NCBI RefSeq assembly: GCF_022898935.1
Contig: NZ_JALIRP010000006.1
Span: 186,001 to 250,000, forward strand
Direction: 5' to 3'
DNA from: Paenibacillus mangrovi
GTDB taxonomy: Bacteria; Bacillota; Bacilli; Paenibacillales; Paenibacillaceae
Length of the DNA stretch: 64,000 nucleotides
The notes under the pieces were generated by a model. The model was given only the letters and a program-made list of their open reading frames with translations, searched no databases and had not been told where the DNA came from. The position numbers and the translations under genes were made by a program. This document shows, one piece after another, positions 7,999-16,779 of this stretch (its first letter is position 1; the number at the start of each line of letters is the position of its first letter).

Positions 7999-8751
7999 AT
8001 GTCTGTTGAAGCTGCAAATACGCTGGAAGAGAAACTGGCTAAAGCCATGAACGAGCCCTCTGCCAGACCTGATTTTTATAACGAACTCCGGAATTCGGAG
8101 ATTTACGCAATTCAAGGCGGGACAAGTCCTATGCAAGAACAAACAGAGCTGAGTGCAGGACAATCTGTACAGCTCATAAGCGTTGAAATGAACGGGAAGA
8201 GATACCTTCCCATTTTCTCTTCGCGCGCCCGTATGCAGGACTTTATCAAAGAGCCGGTTCAATACCTGTCGATCAATGCGGTGCATTTTTTCCAGCTGAC
8301 CAAAGGGGCGGATCTGCTGCTTAATCCGGGATCTCCTTTTGGCAAAGAATTCAGCGCGCGAGAAATCGAATCCATACTAGACGGTTCGGTGTTTAACGCT
8401 CAGGAAGCCTACGTGGTGGAAAAGAACACCCAAACCATGATCGGTCCGCCTGAGGAGCCGCCAACAGAGCTTCTGAATGAACTCAGCGTCGTGTTTGAAC
8501 GGTTGAAAAACGTGATTTGCGCTTATAACGCTCAGGTGTTTAACCCGCGCACCGACAGAGCTCCGCGTACCCTGATTGCTGTCAGCTATATTGGCAAAGG
8601 AGATAACATCATCGCAGAAGCCGGCAAGGTCGCTGAGAACATAGCAGTACAATTCCCGCCTGTCGAGTTCATTGAGCTGAACGGAAGTTCCGGGCTGGAG
8701 GGTTATTTTGAGAGCAACTGCAAACCTTTTTATTTAAAAGAAACTTTCTAA
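7999..8751 (+). CDS. SseB family protein
   Basis: A 250-residue soluble protein. The first roughly 115 residues match the SseB N-terminal domain: LEEKLAKAMNEPSARPDFYNELRNSEIYAI, then GKRYLPIFSSRARMQDFI and LLLNPGSPFGKEFSAREIESILDG. The C-terminal half resembles the SseB C-terminal domain (RTLIAVSYIGKGDNIIAEAGKVAENI). In enterobacteria SseB is named for an effect on serine sensitivity; its molecular function in Firmicutes is unknown. GAAGGGAG precedes the ATG. A terminator follows. Confidence 0.82.
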   Translation: MSVEAANTLEEKLAKAMNEPSARPDFYNELRNSEIYAIQGGTSPMQEQTELSAGQSVQLISVEMNGKRYLPIFSSRARMQDFIKEPVQYLSINAVHFFQLTKGADLLLNPGSPFGKEFSAREIESILDGSVFNAQEAYVVEKNTQTMIGPPEEPPTELLNELSVVFERLKNVICAYNAQVFNPRTDRAPRTLIAVSYIGKGDNIIAEAGKVAENIAVQFPPVEFIELNGSSGLEGYFESNCKPFYLKETF

Positions 8752-8792
8752 AGATTGCTGCGGCCACAAGTTTTCACATCCGCGTTCAGACA

Positions 8793-8823
8793 AACCTGGC
8801 TGAGTAAATTGCCGGGTTTTTTG
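8793..8823 (+). terminator. Intrinsic terminator after sseB-like gene
   Basis: AACCTGGC (8793-8800) pairs with GCCGGGTT (8811-8818) and is followed by a T run. Confidence 0.75.
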
Positions 8824-8855
8824 TATTCAAGTAAAACGGACTTAAGGAGTAGGTA

Positions 8856-9392
8856 ATGACTTCTAGAAAATGGTGCATTGTACTCGTCGCAGTTTTATTG
8901 GTGACTAATGGTGTAACTCTCGGACTGCTGATCCAGAGCAGCCACAGTAACGATAAGTTACTCGAAAGCGGAAAAGCATGGGAAGCCTTTACGTTGAACG
9001 GGATGGGCCAAAATTGGCAGGTGAATGATTATAAGATGATTAGAACCGCTTCTTCCATCTATCGCGGAAACGGGAGCCTAACCTATCTCGGAGATCCACA
9101 AAATATCGAAAAATCAACCTATTTCAGTTATACGTTTTATGAGAAGCAAGCTGGAAAACCGCGTCCTGTGCTAAGCCATACCGAATCTTCGGTGAACGGG
9201 CCGGTAGCTATTTTAGAGAATGTTAAGCATTTAGGATCTATTCAAGGTGCGCCATCGGATTGGGAACTTGAAGAAACATCGCAGGACTTAGGTAACTCTT
9301 ATGTGGAAATAAAATGGAAAGATAATCTTAGCAAACTACATATGGAAAACATTCCTCTTTCGGTAACGGAAGAGTACTCTAGTATGGAATAA
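8856..9392 (+). CDS. Membrane-anchored hypothetical protein
   Basis: A 178-residue protein that I do not recognise. It has one N-terminal membrane segment (WCIVLVAVLLVTNGVTLGLLI) after a short basic start and a polar, probably extracytoplasmic domain with several aromatic and charged residues. No Cys follows the span, so it is a signal anchor rather than a lipoprotein. It starts with ATG after TAAGGAG. The following 54-residue membrane protein begins 14 bp after its stop, so the pair probably forms one unit. Confidence 0.6.
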   Translation: MTSRKWCIVLVAVLLVTNGVTLGLLIQSSHSNDKLLESGKAWEAFTLNGMGQNWQVNDYKMIRTASSIYRGNGSLTYLGDPQNIEKSTYFSYTFYEKQAGKPRPVLSHTESSVNGPVAILENVKHLGSIQGAPSDWELEETSQDLGNSYVEIKWKDNLSKLHMENIPLSVTEEYSSME

Positions 9393-9406
9393 AGGAGGAG
9401 TTACAA

Positions 9407-9571
9407 ATGTCCGTTGCTACCGGGGTTGTCGCGCTGTTTCCGTTAATTGTATTTATCGGTTTTGGGGGATTGGGTATTGCCTGCATGATTCTGTTCATCC
9501 GTTTCGCCGTAAGAGCAATCAAAGCGCTGGATATTTATCTCGCCGAGAAATCTCGTAATAAATTATACTGA
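9407..9571 (+). CDS. Small hydrophobic membrane protein, 54 residues
   Basis: A small gene with a strong site, AAAGGAGGAG (9391-9400), 6 bases before the ATG. The product starts MSVATGVVALFPLIVFIGFG and carries one long hydrophobic stretch (about residues 5-31) followed by an amphipathic basic tail ending in KSRNKLY. It follows the hypothetical membrane protein by 14 bp and probably belongs to the same transcript. No function is recognised. Its translation signals are stronger than those of many longer genes here, so I count it as real. Confidence 0.6.
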   Translation: MSVATGVVALFPLIVFIGFGGLGIACMILFIRFAVRAIKALDIYLAEKSRNKLY

Positions 9572-9603
9572 AGAAGAGGCTTTAATAATGTGTGGGTGAA
9601 AAT

Positions 9604-10509
9604 ATGAACATGAAAAGATTTTTGATTGGACAATACGGCGCATTTGATCAGCATAAGTTCGAACGGGATTTCCGGGAGGATTTCTTCGGGATTGAAGCCT
9701 GCCTGCTGCAGACCGATGAAGATATGATGGCGCTGCGACAGGCTGCGAGGGAGCATTCTTTTCAGGTGGGCATTCATTTTCCGCTTCGCGACAGAGGGCT
9801 TGTCATCCGTGATGCGCTATTTCTCTCTCCGGATCCGGACGAAAGACGAGATGCTTACCGCCTCATCCAAGAGGAACTGGATGAAATTGCGCAACTGCAG
9901 CTGAATCCGGCCTATATTCTGTTTCATTATCCGAAGCCGATTATATTGGATGATCGGGTGAACTGGAGCACATGGCATTTCAGTGACCGCAGAGAATATG
10001 TCTTTGAGAGTGAATACTCATTTGAAGAGTTTAAGCAGCGGACGGAAGAGTTGTTTCATTGGCTGACGGGGCAAAGTGAACGATACGGCTTTGTGCCTGT
10101 GCTCGAATTTGATGCGCTGAACCAATATGTTTATGATTCCGGTGTTTTGGAGGAGTTACTTCAAAAATACCGTTCCATCCGGCTATGTCTGGATACCGGA
10201 AGACTGTACCTGCAGGAGAGAAGAGATCCGTCGTTCCAGTCCGTCCGGCTTGTGCGGAAATACGCCAAATATGCGGAAGTCATCCACTTGTGGAACTTAC
10301 AGTACGGCGACGGCTTTGTAAAGCTTCGTTATCCGGTGCTGCCGGAGCAGCTGCCGAGTGAGGGCTGGGCGCCAATCGCCGAATATCTTCATATCATCAG
10401 AGAAGAGAATCCGGACGTGAAAATTCAGTTCGAACACCGTTCCGATCTGGTCAGCGATGAGGATCTGGAGCGGTGCTACCGCTGGGTGTCGGACATGCTT
10501 ACGAGTTGA
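9604..10509 (+). CDS. TIM-barrel protein, sugar isomerase/AP endonuclease-2 superfamily-like
   Basis: About 301 residues. Barrel strands can be followed through GIEACLL, QVGIHFPL, AYILFHYPKP, GFVPVLEFDAL, IRLCLDTGRL, AEVIHLWN and VKIQFEHRSD. The acidic and His residues at their C-terminal ends (His in FHYP, Glu in LEFD, Asp in CLDTGRL, His in IHLWN, Glu in QFEHR) match the metal-site layout of xylose-isomerase-like barrels. Starts at 9592 (GTG), 9604 and 9610 are all in frame; I favour 9604 because GGGTGA lies just before it, but this is not certain. The specific reaction is unknown. Confidence 0.7.
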   Translation: MNMKRFLIGQYGAFDQHKFERDFREDFFGIEACLLQTDEDMMALRQAAREHSFQVGIHFPLRDRGLVIRDALFLSPDPDERRDAYRLIQEELDEIAQLQLNPAYILFHYPKPIILDDRVNWSTWHFSDRREYVFESEYSFEEFKQRTEELFHWLTGQSERYGFVPVLEFDALNQYVYDSGVLEELLQKYRSIRLCLDTGRLYLQERRDPSFQSVRLVRKYAKYAEVIHLWNLQYGDGFVKLRYPVLPEQLPSEGWAPIAEYLHIIREENPDVKIQFEHRSDLVSDEDLERCYRWVSDMLTS

Positions 10510-10672
10510 ACATGACGAAAAGCGCATCGTCTCCAGATATTTTTCGGCGGCCGTGTGCTTTTTTGCTATTGGTAGACATGCGTCCTGGATAAAAGGGGTT
10601 GTTTCACTTACACTTATTAGGATAGAAGGCAGCAGAAAGCTTGTACATTAAAATAGAAGGAAGGCCAATAAA

Positions 10673-11374
10673 TTGTCTTACGAATGGATTTTACTCGATG
10701 CAGACGAAACTTTGTATGACTTTAAAATGTCCGAAACCCGCGCATTATCCAGCGTACTCGCCAGCATGAACCTGGATCCGGAGGATACCGCAATCACGGA
10801 TTGCTATAGCCGTATTAATAAAGGACTGTGGCAGGAGCTGGAGCAGGGACGGATTAATTCGACGGACCTTCGTGTGGAGCGTTTCCGGAGATTTTGCCTG
10901 GAGCAAGGGCTGGAAGAAGATGCGGTAGTCATCAGCGACCGTTATATAGGAGTATTATCAGAGCAGGCATTTATTTTGGCGGGAGCGCTGGATCTTTGCC
11001 TCTATTTGAAGGAAAACGGCTACCGTATGGCGATTATCACCAATGGGATTAAGCAGGTTCAATTCGGACGGATTAACCGCTCGGAGCTGAAGGATTTTTT
11101 CGAGCAGGTCATCGTTTCCGAGGATACGGGCTACCAAAAGCCGCAGGCGGGTATTTTTGAGCATGCCTTTTCCAAAATTGGAAGCTCAGCGAAGGAAAAA
11201 ATGCTGATGGTCGGCGATTCTCTAACCTCTGATATTCAGGGTGGCAATAATGTAGGGATCGACACCTGCTGGTATAACCCGAACCGCCTTCCAAACGAAA
11301 CGGGAATTGTTCCGACCTATGAAATCCATGATCTGGCGGAACTAAAAGAGATTCTAGAGCGCAGCCGGTCTTAA
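10673..11374 (+). CDS. HAD hydrolase, YjjG/YfnB-type pyrimidine nucleotidase
   Basis: A 233-residue haloacid-dehalogenase phosphatase. Motif I is LLDADETLYDF near residue 8, with the nucleophile Asp and general-acid Asp. Motif II is AIITNG. The motif III Lys is in TGYQKPQAGIFEHAF and motif IV is VGDSLTSDIQGG. The helical cap lies between motifs I and II, and the whole matches the YjjG/YfnB family that dephosphorylates (non-canonical) pyrimidine nucleotides. The start is TTG at 10673 with AGAAGGAAGG (10655-10664) upstream. It appears to be a single-gene unit. Confidence 0.87.
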   Translation: MSYEWILLDADETLYDFKMSETRALSSVLASMNLDPEDTAITDCYSRINKGLWQELEQGRINSTDLRVERFRRFCLEQGLEEDAVVISDRYIGVLSEQAFILAGALDLCLYLKENGYRMAIITNGIKQVQFGRINRSELKDFFEQVIVSEDTGYQKPQAGIFEHAFSKIGSSAKEKMLMVGDSLTSDIQGGNNVGIDTCWYNPNRLPNETGIVPTYEIHDLAELKEILERSRS

Positions 11375-11595
11375 AGTGGCTTGAAAGCGCATTGATCATG
11401 ACAACAATTTGACGTGGTTGTAACCTTATTGTGACGATTTGGCGTGAGGAATGATTTATAGTAAATCTATAAGATCACCGCGCCCGAACATGAGGTTTTC
11501 AGGGATTTTTGCAGGAATCTCGTTTGAAAATCACTCAGCAGGGTAATGGATGATATGGAAATGAAATACATTGTCCACTAAAGGAGATATTTTCA

Positions 11596-12120
11596 ATGAA
11601 AAAAATCACGCTGCTTACTACCCTCATGATCGTCGCCCTGCTGAGCTTTATGACATCGGCTAGTGCTATCGGAACGGATAAGGAATACACGCCGGTTCCT
11701 CCGAGCGAGGACACAGTGACAGCTTTGATTTCTTCGATACAGAATGACAACGGGCATGTGAGCATTCAGGCTGACCCGATTGAATGGTATGAAGGCGCCG
11801 CAGCTGACCAGAAGTTTATGGAACGGGAAAAGGATGCCGCAGAGGAACTGGGCGGAGCACCTGACGGCTATTATATTGTAAATGACGACCAAACGCTTCG
11901 CACATATGAAGTTGCACCAGATGCGCAGGTGCTGATGCAGATTTACGACCATGATGGAACCTACGAAGGTATGGATATTAAATGGAATGAAGCTGTGTCG
12001 CTCGATAAATACCTTGCCATCATGAACAACGACAAGCTGATGGACATGAAAAGCTTTCCGTATCACCTGACCATTCAGGACGGCAAAGTAGTTAAAATTG
12101 TGCAGCAGTATATTCCTTAA
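11596..12120 (+). CDS. Secreted protein of unknown function
   Basis: A 174-residue protein with a clear signal peptide (MKKITLLTTLMIVALLSFMTSASA, cleavage likely after ASA). The acidic mature part has no Cys residues and no motif I recognise. AAAGGAGAT lies upstream of the ATG. The gene stands alone, with about 220 bp of non-coding sequence before it in which I see no convincing operator, and a terminator after it. Confidence 0.7.
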   Translation: MKKITLLTTLMIVALLSFMTSASAIGTDKEYTPVPPSEDTVTALISSIQNDNGHVSIQADPIEWYEGAAADQKFMEREKDAAEELGGAPDGYYIVNDDQTLRTYEVAPDAQVLMQIYDHDGTYEGMDIKWNEAVSLDKYLAIMNNDKLMDMKSFPYHLTIQDGKVVKIVQQYIP

Positions 12121-12134
12121 GTTACAAACGAAAG

Positions 12135-12170
12135 AATCCGTCATTCTTTAGGATGGCGGATTTTATTTTG
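12135..12170 (+). terminator. Intrinsic terminator
   Basis: AATCCGTCAT pairs with ATGGCGGATT around an 8-base loop and is followed by TTATTTTG, 14 bp after the secreted-protein gene. Confidence 0.7.
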
Positions 12171-12221
12171 TGCTAACGGATGTTAAAATATTGAAAAAAT
12201 TCCTAAAATGCAGGTGATAGT

Positions 12222-13049
12222 TTGGAACAGAATGCAATCAAAAGGGTTAGCCCCTTATATCGATTCATCATATTTGGCTTGCAGCAGGCCCGTTCATGCA
12301 TCTTTCCGGCAGTCATTTTTTTGACACTCGCAGCCTCAAAGCTGGTTCATATTCCCGGATTGTCACGGTATGATTTTATACTGCTGGTTTGCGTTCTTGC
12401 GCAAGTGCTGATGCTGCTCTTCAAGCTGGAGACCTGGGATGAGTTCAAGGTTATTTGCATGTTTCACATCATCGGCCTGCTGCTCGAATTATACAAGGTA
12501 CATATGGGGTCCTGGTCGTATCCGGAGGACGGATGGAGCAAGGTCGGCGGCGTGCCTTTATACAGCGGTTTTATGTATGCGAGCGTAGCCAGCTATATCT
12601 GCCAGGCTTGGCGGAATCTGAATTTGCGGATCCGGAACTGGCCGCATGCTTTTTGGACGGTGGGCATCAGCATATTGATCTATCTGAACTTTTTCACTCA
12701 TCATTTTATATGGGATTTGCGCTGGTGGCTTACAGTGCTGCTTTTTATCATCTTTTTCAAAACGTTTGTGTATTTTGACGTCGCAGGTAAAACCTACCGG
12801 ATGCCGATGGTGCTGTCCTTTGTGCTAATCGGTTTCTTCATCTGGGTGGCAGAGAACATATCGACCTTCTTCGGTGCATGGCAGTATCCGGATCAGGAAC
12901 ACGCATGGAGAATCGTGCACATCGGTAAGATCAGCTCGTGGTTCCTGCTTGTGGTGATCAGCGTCATTATCGTTGCACAGTTGAAAAAAGTAAAGGAAAC
13001 CGAGGCAGTGGAACAGAACACGAGTGTGCTGCAGCAGCATATCAAGTGA
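12222..13049 (+). CDS. DUF817 family integral membrane protein
   Basis: A 275-residue polytopic membrane protein with about seven to eight hydrophobic spans. Conserved-looking polar motifs lie between spans (LELYKVHMGSWSYPEDGWSKVGGVPLYSGFMYASVASY and FGAWQYPDQEHAWRIVHIGKISSWFLL) and match the DUF817 family as I remember it. The start is TTG at 12222 after CAGGTGA. The function is unknown; the family is usually called a membrane protein without a substrate. It is convergent with the gene at 13094, with a shared terminator between them. Confidence 0.8.
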   Translation: MEQNAIKRVSPLYRFIIFGLQQARSCIFPAVIFLTLAASKLVHIPGLSRYDFILLVCVLAQVLMLLFKLETWDEFKVICMFHIIGLLLELYKVHMGSWSYPEDGWSKVGGVPLYSGFMYASVASYICQAWRNLNLRIRNWPHAFWTVGISILIYLNFFTHHFIWDLRWWLTVLLFIIFFKTFVYFDVAGKTYRMPMVLSFVLIGFFIWVAENISTFFGAWQYPDQEHAWRIVHIGKISSWFLLVVISVIIVAQLKKVKETEAVEQNTSVLQQHIK

Positions 13050-13054
13050 AAACC

Positions 13055-13095
13055 AACCCAGCACCGATTGTGGTACTGGGTTGTTGTCTTTTCTT
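13055..13095. terminator. Bidirectional terminator between convergent genes
   Basis: AACCCAGCACC (13055-13065) pairs with GGTACTGGGTT (13072-13082). T-rich sequence follows on the plus strand, and the gene on the minus strand ends at 13094. Confidence 0.65.
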
Positions 13096-14320
13096 ATTTT
13101 ATGTCCTGCCAGCTTTTGAACTCGTGAATAGCGAAGCCGGCATAGCTTGCGTAGCGCGTCAATTGATTATGGGCGGACTGCAGCTCTTTTTCCATCCCCT
13201 CGCTGCTCATGGAATAGAATGAAACCTGCGGCCCCTCTGTGCTTTTGGCTGTTTCTACAGCAACAACAACTTGCTTCTTCAGCGTAGAGGCTTCTCTCAG
13301 TATGGCTTGCGCATTTTCTATAATTCCATCGTTGCCTAACGCATGATTCCGATAATTCATGATGACGAGGCAATCGAACTTCTCCAGCAGCCATGCGCTC
13401 ATGCTGTAATCCTTCCCCGGTACCTTAATCTTATTCAGCCAAAACGGAACGTCCATCGTAATTTTCAAGCCGCTTCCATTGGTTTCTTTCTCGATCAGTC
13501 TCACATTGTCCATCCAGCTTGCAAGAATCGTCTTATTGTCCTTCGTCCATTCACTTAGCGCATAAGGCTCAATATCGAAATGCAGTCCCGTAAATCTTGC
13601 TTCTGGGCCAACAGAGGAATTATAGGTTTTAACCCACGCTATGAATTTTTGAATATCCTTCTGCATAGACTTATAGGCCCATTCGGGACGCCCCTCAAGT
13701 GCCTCCACCTGAATTCCTTCGCTTTTCGCTTTCCGAATAAAGCTCTCATATATTGTTGGATCTATATCTGTATCAACCTGAAGGTAAACAGATGTCACAC
13801 CTTTCATTCTTGCGAAGTTAATAATTTTATCTTGATCCTGTTTCAAGATGTAACTGTCCCATATCCATGTTCCTTTCGGAACACTGGCCACTGAAGTCGT
13901 GATGCTCACCAGATTGCGCGCGGGCTGCCAATCGACAATTGCATGCAAGGTTTCACTAATAAAGCGCAGCGGAACCATCGTGCGACCGTTTTTGAGCACT
14001 GCCGCCCCCTCAAAGTCTACTCTTTTTCCATTCACCAGTGCATGATTATCGCCAATCACCAAAATAATGGTGTCACGATTATGCGAGATCGTGATTTGTT
14101 TTAATTTTCCATCCCATTTTGTAGTGGCTCCGAGCTTGCCCGATACAAAAGTAAGTGGAACCATCGTATGGTTGGATCTCTGATCGACATATGGTTGCTC
14201 GTCTGGGAATTGTACATCACGACCGTTCACGGATACTCGGATTTCAGAAGCGTAGGCAGCGGGGGTAAACGCAGCTAAACTCAACATTATAGCTAACATG
14301 CATAATACCAATTTTCTCAT
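13094..14320 (-). CDS. Secreted protein: copper amine oxidase N-terminal-like domain plus TIM-barrel-like domain
   Basis: A 408-residue secreted protein. A signal peptide (MRKLVLCMLAIMLSLAAFTPAAYA) is followed by a domain of about 115 residues resembling the copper amine oxidase N-terminal stalk domain (VSVNGRDVQF, TMVPLTFVSGKLGATTKWD, LVNGKRVDF, TMVPLRFISETLHAIVDW). In Paenibacillus and related genera this domain is common as a cell-surface or wall-associated module. The C-terminal 260 residues start GTWIWDSYIL and look like a TIM barrel of glycoside-hydrolase type, with LHFDIEPYALSEW resembling a GH18-like catalytic DxxxxE strand. The catalytic role is inferred. GAGGTAG lies before the ATG. 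Confidence 0.75.
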   Translation of the reverse strand: MRKLVLCMLAIMLSLAAFTPAAYASEIRVSVNGRDVQFPDEQPYVDQRSNHTMVPLTFVSGKLGATTKWDGKLKQITISHNRDTIILVIGDNHALVNGKRVDFEGAAVLKNGRTMVPLRFISETLHAIVDWQPARNLVSITTSVASVPKGTWIWDSYILKQDQDKIINFARMKGVTSVYLQVDTDIDPTIYESFIRKAKSEGIQVEALEGRPEWAYKSMQKDIQKFIAWVKTYNSSVGPEARFTGLHFDIEPYALSEWTKDNKTILASWMDNVRLIEKETNGSGLKITMDVPFWLNKIKVPGKDYSMSAWLLEKFDCLVIMNYRNHALGNDGIIENAQAILREASTLKKQVVVAVETAKSTEGPQVSFYSMSSEGMEKELQSAHNQLTRYASYAGFAIHEFKSWQDIK

Positions 14321-14542
14321 GTGGGACTACCTCATCTTTTTGAATTTGTTCTTTTCCTTACTGTGCACTGTCACATAATGAGATTATAATATATGTAATA
14401 ATTGGTAACAAGATCCACGGATTCATGAACATCCAACGTTTGACGCTAGCTATATCGATCATTGCGATATTATTCGACCCCCAGCCTGATCGTAAGTACC
14501 TTATTTGCCGCCTCTGTGTAGGTGTATCGTTTCGCTGAGGCG

Positions 14543-14734
14543 TTAGGGTAGCTTAGAAAATCCCCATGCTAAGATAACGTTCGTCGTTTCAATCGCATTT
14601 TCATCGTTTACCTGGAAAATCTCGTCATAAATTTCGGTGTTAAGGATCGACGGAATGCACCCTGGGCTTGTGCCTGCTTCTTTATATTGCTGAATGGCTG
14701 CGGGATTTACCTGCTCGGAATATTTTTCCGGGAA
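14543..14734 (-). pseudogene. Possible gene remnant overlapping the 3' end of the TIGR02206 gene
   Basis: Read on the minus strand, a frame different from the TIGR02206 gene stays open for about 63 codons to a TAA at 14543-14545. It gives a protein-like sequence (for example EKYSEQVNPAAIQQYKEAG, then IPSILNTEIYDEIFQVNDE). It has no start codon or ribosome binding site of its own, and its first part overlaps the neighbouring gene. It may be the tail of a decayed gene. The rest of the 14321-14681 gap shows nothing I can assign. Confidence 0.3.
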
Positions 14735-15416
14735 GAACGAAGAACAGGATCTGCATGATGATGAAAATCAACAAGGCGATGCCTTCTTCAGCGAGCAGAT
14801 AAACTGGGTAGGGGCCGAGAAAGTCCAGTATGGATGCGGTTGAAGGCTTATGCATCAAAAACATATAGTTGGCTCCCAAATAATGATCCGTGATACCGAC
14901 CAAAAGCGCGGCCAGATTCAAAAATATCATGGTAATTCCGATGGATCTCCACGTTGGTTTGTAATTTTCAATCCAGGTCATGTATAGAGATGCAAGAATG
15001 ATCAGAATATGTGCCGTAAAAAATTGATAGAACCGGATGTGAGGAAATGCATATCCGAGATTGGGCGTGATCAGAGCCTGAAAAGCACCGCCGATTCCGG
15101 CGAAGAACAGGATACCGTAAAGCAGGCGGTTTTTAGTCAGAAGCATGATGATTGAGAGCAGCAGCGTCAGACTGCAGAGTTCAAGCGGAAGTGTGTATTT
15201 CGGGCTCCAGGCTCCTTCAATTATATTCCAAATATCAAGCACAGCTTCAGATGTGGCGAGCAGACCGGCTAAGGTATAGCGGACAATCGATCTTCCCAGG
15301 GGACGATGCCGAAGAGAGTGTCTGAATACATAGAGCAATAGTGAGGCAACGACAAGCAGCAGGAGTGCGAGGAGATGAGAAGTCGAGAACAGGACAAACG
15401 GTTCGTTCATGGCCAT
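14682..15416 (-). CDS. TIGR02206 family membrane protein (YwaF-like)
   Basis: A 244-residue integral membrane protein with about seven hydrophobic spans. The sequence LPLELCSLTLLLSIIMLLTKNRLLYGILFFAGIGGAFQALITPNLGYAFPHIRFYQFFTAHILIIL is typical of the TIGR02206/YwaF family, including a Pro-Leu-Glu-Leu-Cys motif at a span start. The function is unknown. GGAGGTATGGCC precedes the ATG on the minus strand. The C-terminal end (GKSRSHSAI) overlaps another open frame (14543-14734), which may mean that the end of the gene has been reshaped. Confidence 0.8.
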   Translation of the reverse strand: MAMNEPFVLFSTSHLLALLLLVVASLLLYVFRHSLRHRPLGRSIVRYTLAGLLATSEAVLDIWNIIEGAWSPKYTLPLELCSLTLLLSIIMLLTKNRLLYGILFFAGIGGAFQALITPNLGYAFPHIRFYQFFTAHILIILASLYMTWIENYKPTWRSIGITMIFLNLAALLVGITDHYLGANYMFLMHKPSTASILDFLGPYPVYLLAEEGIALLIFIIMQILFFVLPGKIFRAGKSRSHSAI

Positions 15417-15593
15417 ACCTCCTGTAAGATATGTATATTACCATGATATCCATATCATGGAATAACGCAAGCAGAGTTCTCATTTTGCAGTGGGAAATCA
15501 TGATCCTGTTTGTGAAAAACGGTATACTTCACCTGAATAGTATCTTCGAATCATGAATTGTTTTTGGAAGAAAATAGTTGGCCATACTAAGAC

Positions 15594-16496
15594 ATGATGG
15601 AGACGATTACCTTGAAACACGCAGATGTGGAAAAACGTATTCAAATTGGCCTTTCCGGCTGGGGAGACCATGACGATATATATCCTAAAGGAACTAAGAC
15701 GGCAGACAAGCTGAAGGGATACAGCAGCCGCTTCCCAATCGTGGAGCTCGACACCTCCTTTTATGCTATTCCTTCTCCGGACAGGATGGGGAAATGGAGC
15801 GAGCAAACGCCAGGCTCCTTCGGATTTATCGTCAAAGCGTACCAGGGAATGACGGGGCACGCCCGCGGCAAAACTCCTTTTCCGGATACCAAATCGATGT
15901 TTCAGGCTTTCCGGGAGTCGGCGGTGGAGCTGCAGAAAGCGGGGAAGCTGAAGGCTGTGTTATTTCAGTACCCGCCGTGGTTTGGCTGCGAGCGGAAGCA
16001 TGTCGAAATACTGCGTAGAACCCGGGAATGGATGGACGGATTTCCGCTTGCGCTCGAATTTCGGCATCAAAGCTGGTTTGATGGAGATATGAAGGACAAG
16101 ACGCTTGCTTTTATGCGGGAAGAAGGCTGGATTCATTCCATATGTGATGAACCGCAGTCCGGGGAAGGATCTGTTCCAACCATTCTTGAACCTACAAGAG
16201 AAGACTTTACACTTGTCCGTCTGCACGGCCGTAATGCCTCCGGCTGGTATTCCAGCGGTCAGCCCAATTGGCGGGAAGTCAGATACCTGTATCGCTATAA
16301 TGAACAGGAACTTTTGGAGTGGAAAGAAAATATCATCAAATTGCTCGAATCGACGCAAAACTGCTGGATTGTCTTTAATAATAATTCCGGTGGCGATGCG
16401 GCTGATAATGCCCTGCAACTGATGGAAATACTCGGAATGAAATTGCCGGAGATGCCAGAGCTGCCACCGGATCAATTATCGCTTTTTGAAGATTAG
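15594..16496 (+). CDS. DUF72 family protein (YunF-like)
   Basis: A 300-residue TIM-barrel protein of the DUF72 family. It starts with IQIGLSGWGDHDDIYPKGTKTADKLKGYSSRFPIVELDTSFYAIPSPDRMGKW, the family hallmark (GxSGW and the ELDTSFYAIP strand). Later parts are LEFRHQSW and VRLHGRNASGWYSSG, with the C-terminal WIVFNNNSGGDAADNALQL. The molecular function is unknown. Two consecutive in-frame ATGs occur (15594 and 15597), and no strong ribosome binding site precedes either, which is unusual in this window. The gene is divergent from the TIGR02206 gene, about 180 bp apart. Confidence 0.85.
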   Translation: MMETITLKHADVEKRIQIGLSGWGDHDDIYPKGTKTADKLKGYSSRFPIVELDTSFYAIPSPDRMGKWSEQTPGSFGFIVKAYQGMTGHARGKTPFPDTKSMFQAFRESAVELQKAGKLKAVLFQYPPWFGCERKHVEILRRTREWMDGFPLALEFRHQSWFDGDMKDKTLAFMREEGWIHSICDEPQSGEGSVPTILEPTREDFTLVRLHGRNASGWYSSGQPNWREVRYLYRYNEQELLEWKENIIKLLESTQNCWIVFNNNSGGDAADNALQLMEILGMKLPEMPELPPDQLSLFED

Positions 16497-16504
16497 AACA
16501 GGAG

Positions 16505-16519
16505 TTGTAAGCATTTACA
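16505..16519 (+). promoter_or_regulatory. cre-like site (CcpA) upstream of odhA
   Basis: TTGTAAGCATTTACA matches the cre consensus WTGNAANCGNWNNCA except for one base in the CG centre. It runs into a second palindrome, TTTACATATGTAAA (16514-16527). It lies about 90 bp upstream of the likely odhA promoter. CcpA control of odhAB is inferred. Confidence 0.4.
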
Positions 16520-16605
16520 TATGTAAAGGGACCACAAATAGATTGTTAAATGCATTTTTGTCCTGATTGATCTGTTTTTTAGATCATAACTATATTAAAT
16601 GGTTA

Positions 16606-16635
16606 TTTCAGGTATGGAGAGGATTTGTTTATAAT
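16606..16635 (+). promoter_or_regulatory. Probable sigma-A promoter of odhAB
   Basis: TTTCAG (16606-16611), an 18-base spacer and a perfect TATAAT (16630-16635). This gives a leader of about 140 bases before odhA. Confidence 0.55.
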
Positions 16636-16659
16636 AGAAATTGAGCCGCTTACATTTTG

Positions 16660-16674
16660 ATGTAATGGCTTACA
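16660..16674 (+). promoter_or_regulatory. Second cre-like site, downstream of the odhA promoter
   Basis: ATGTAATGGCTTACA matches WTGNAANCGNWNNCA except for one position. It lies about 25 bases after the -10 hexamer, where CcpA could act as a roadblock. Confidence 0.4.
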
Positions 16675-16779
16675 AGAATCATTTTTTCAGATTTCCGTCC
16701 AACGCATAGAAGAATGGTTCGAAGGATAACTCATTCTATATGACTATTAAAAAATCAAGGCGGAGGTATCACTTTAGCG

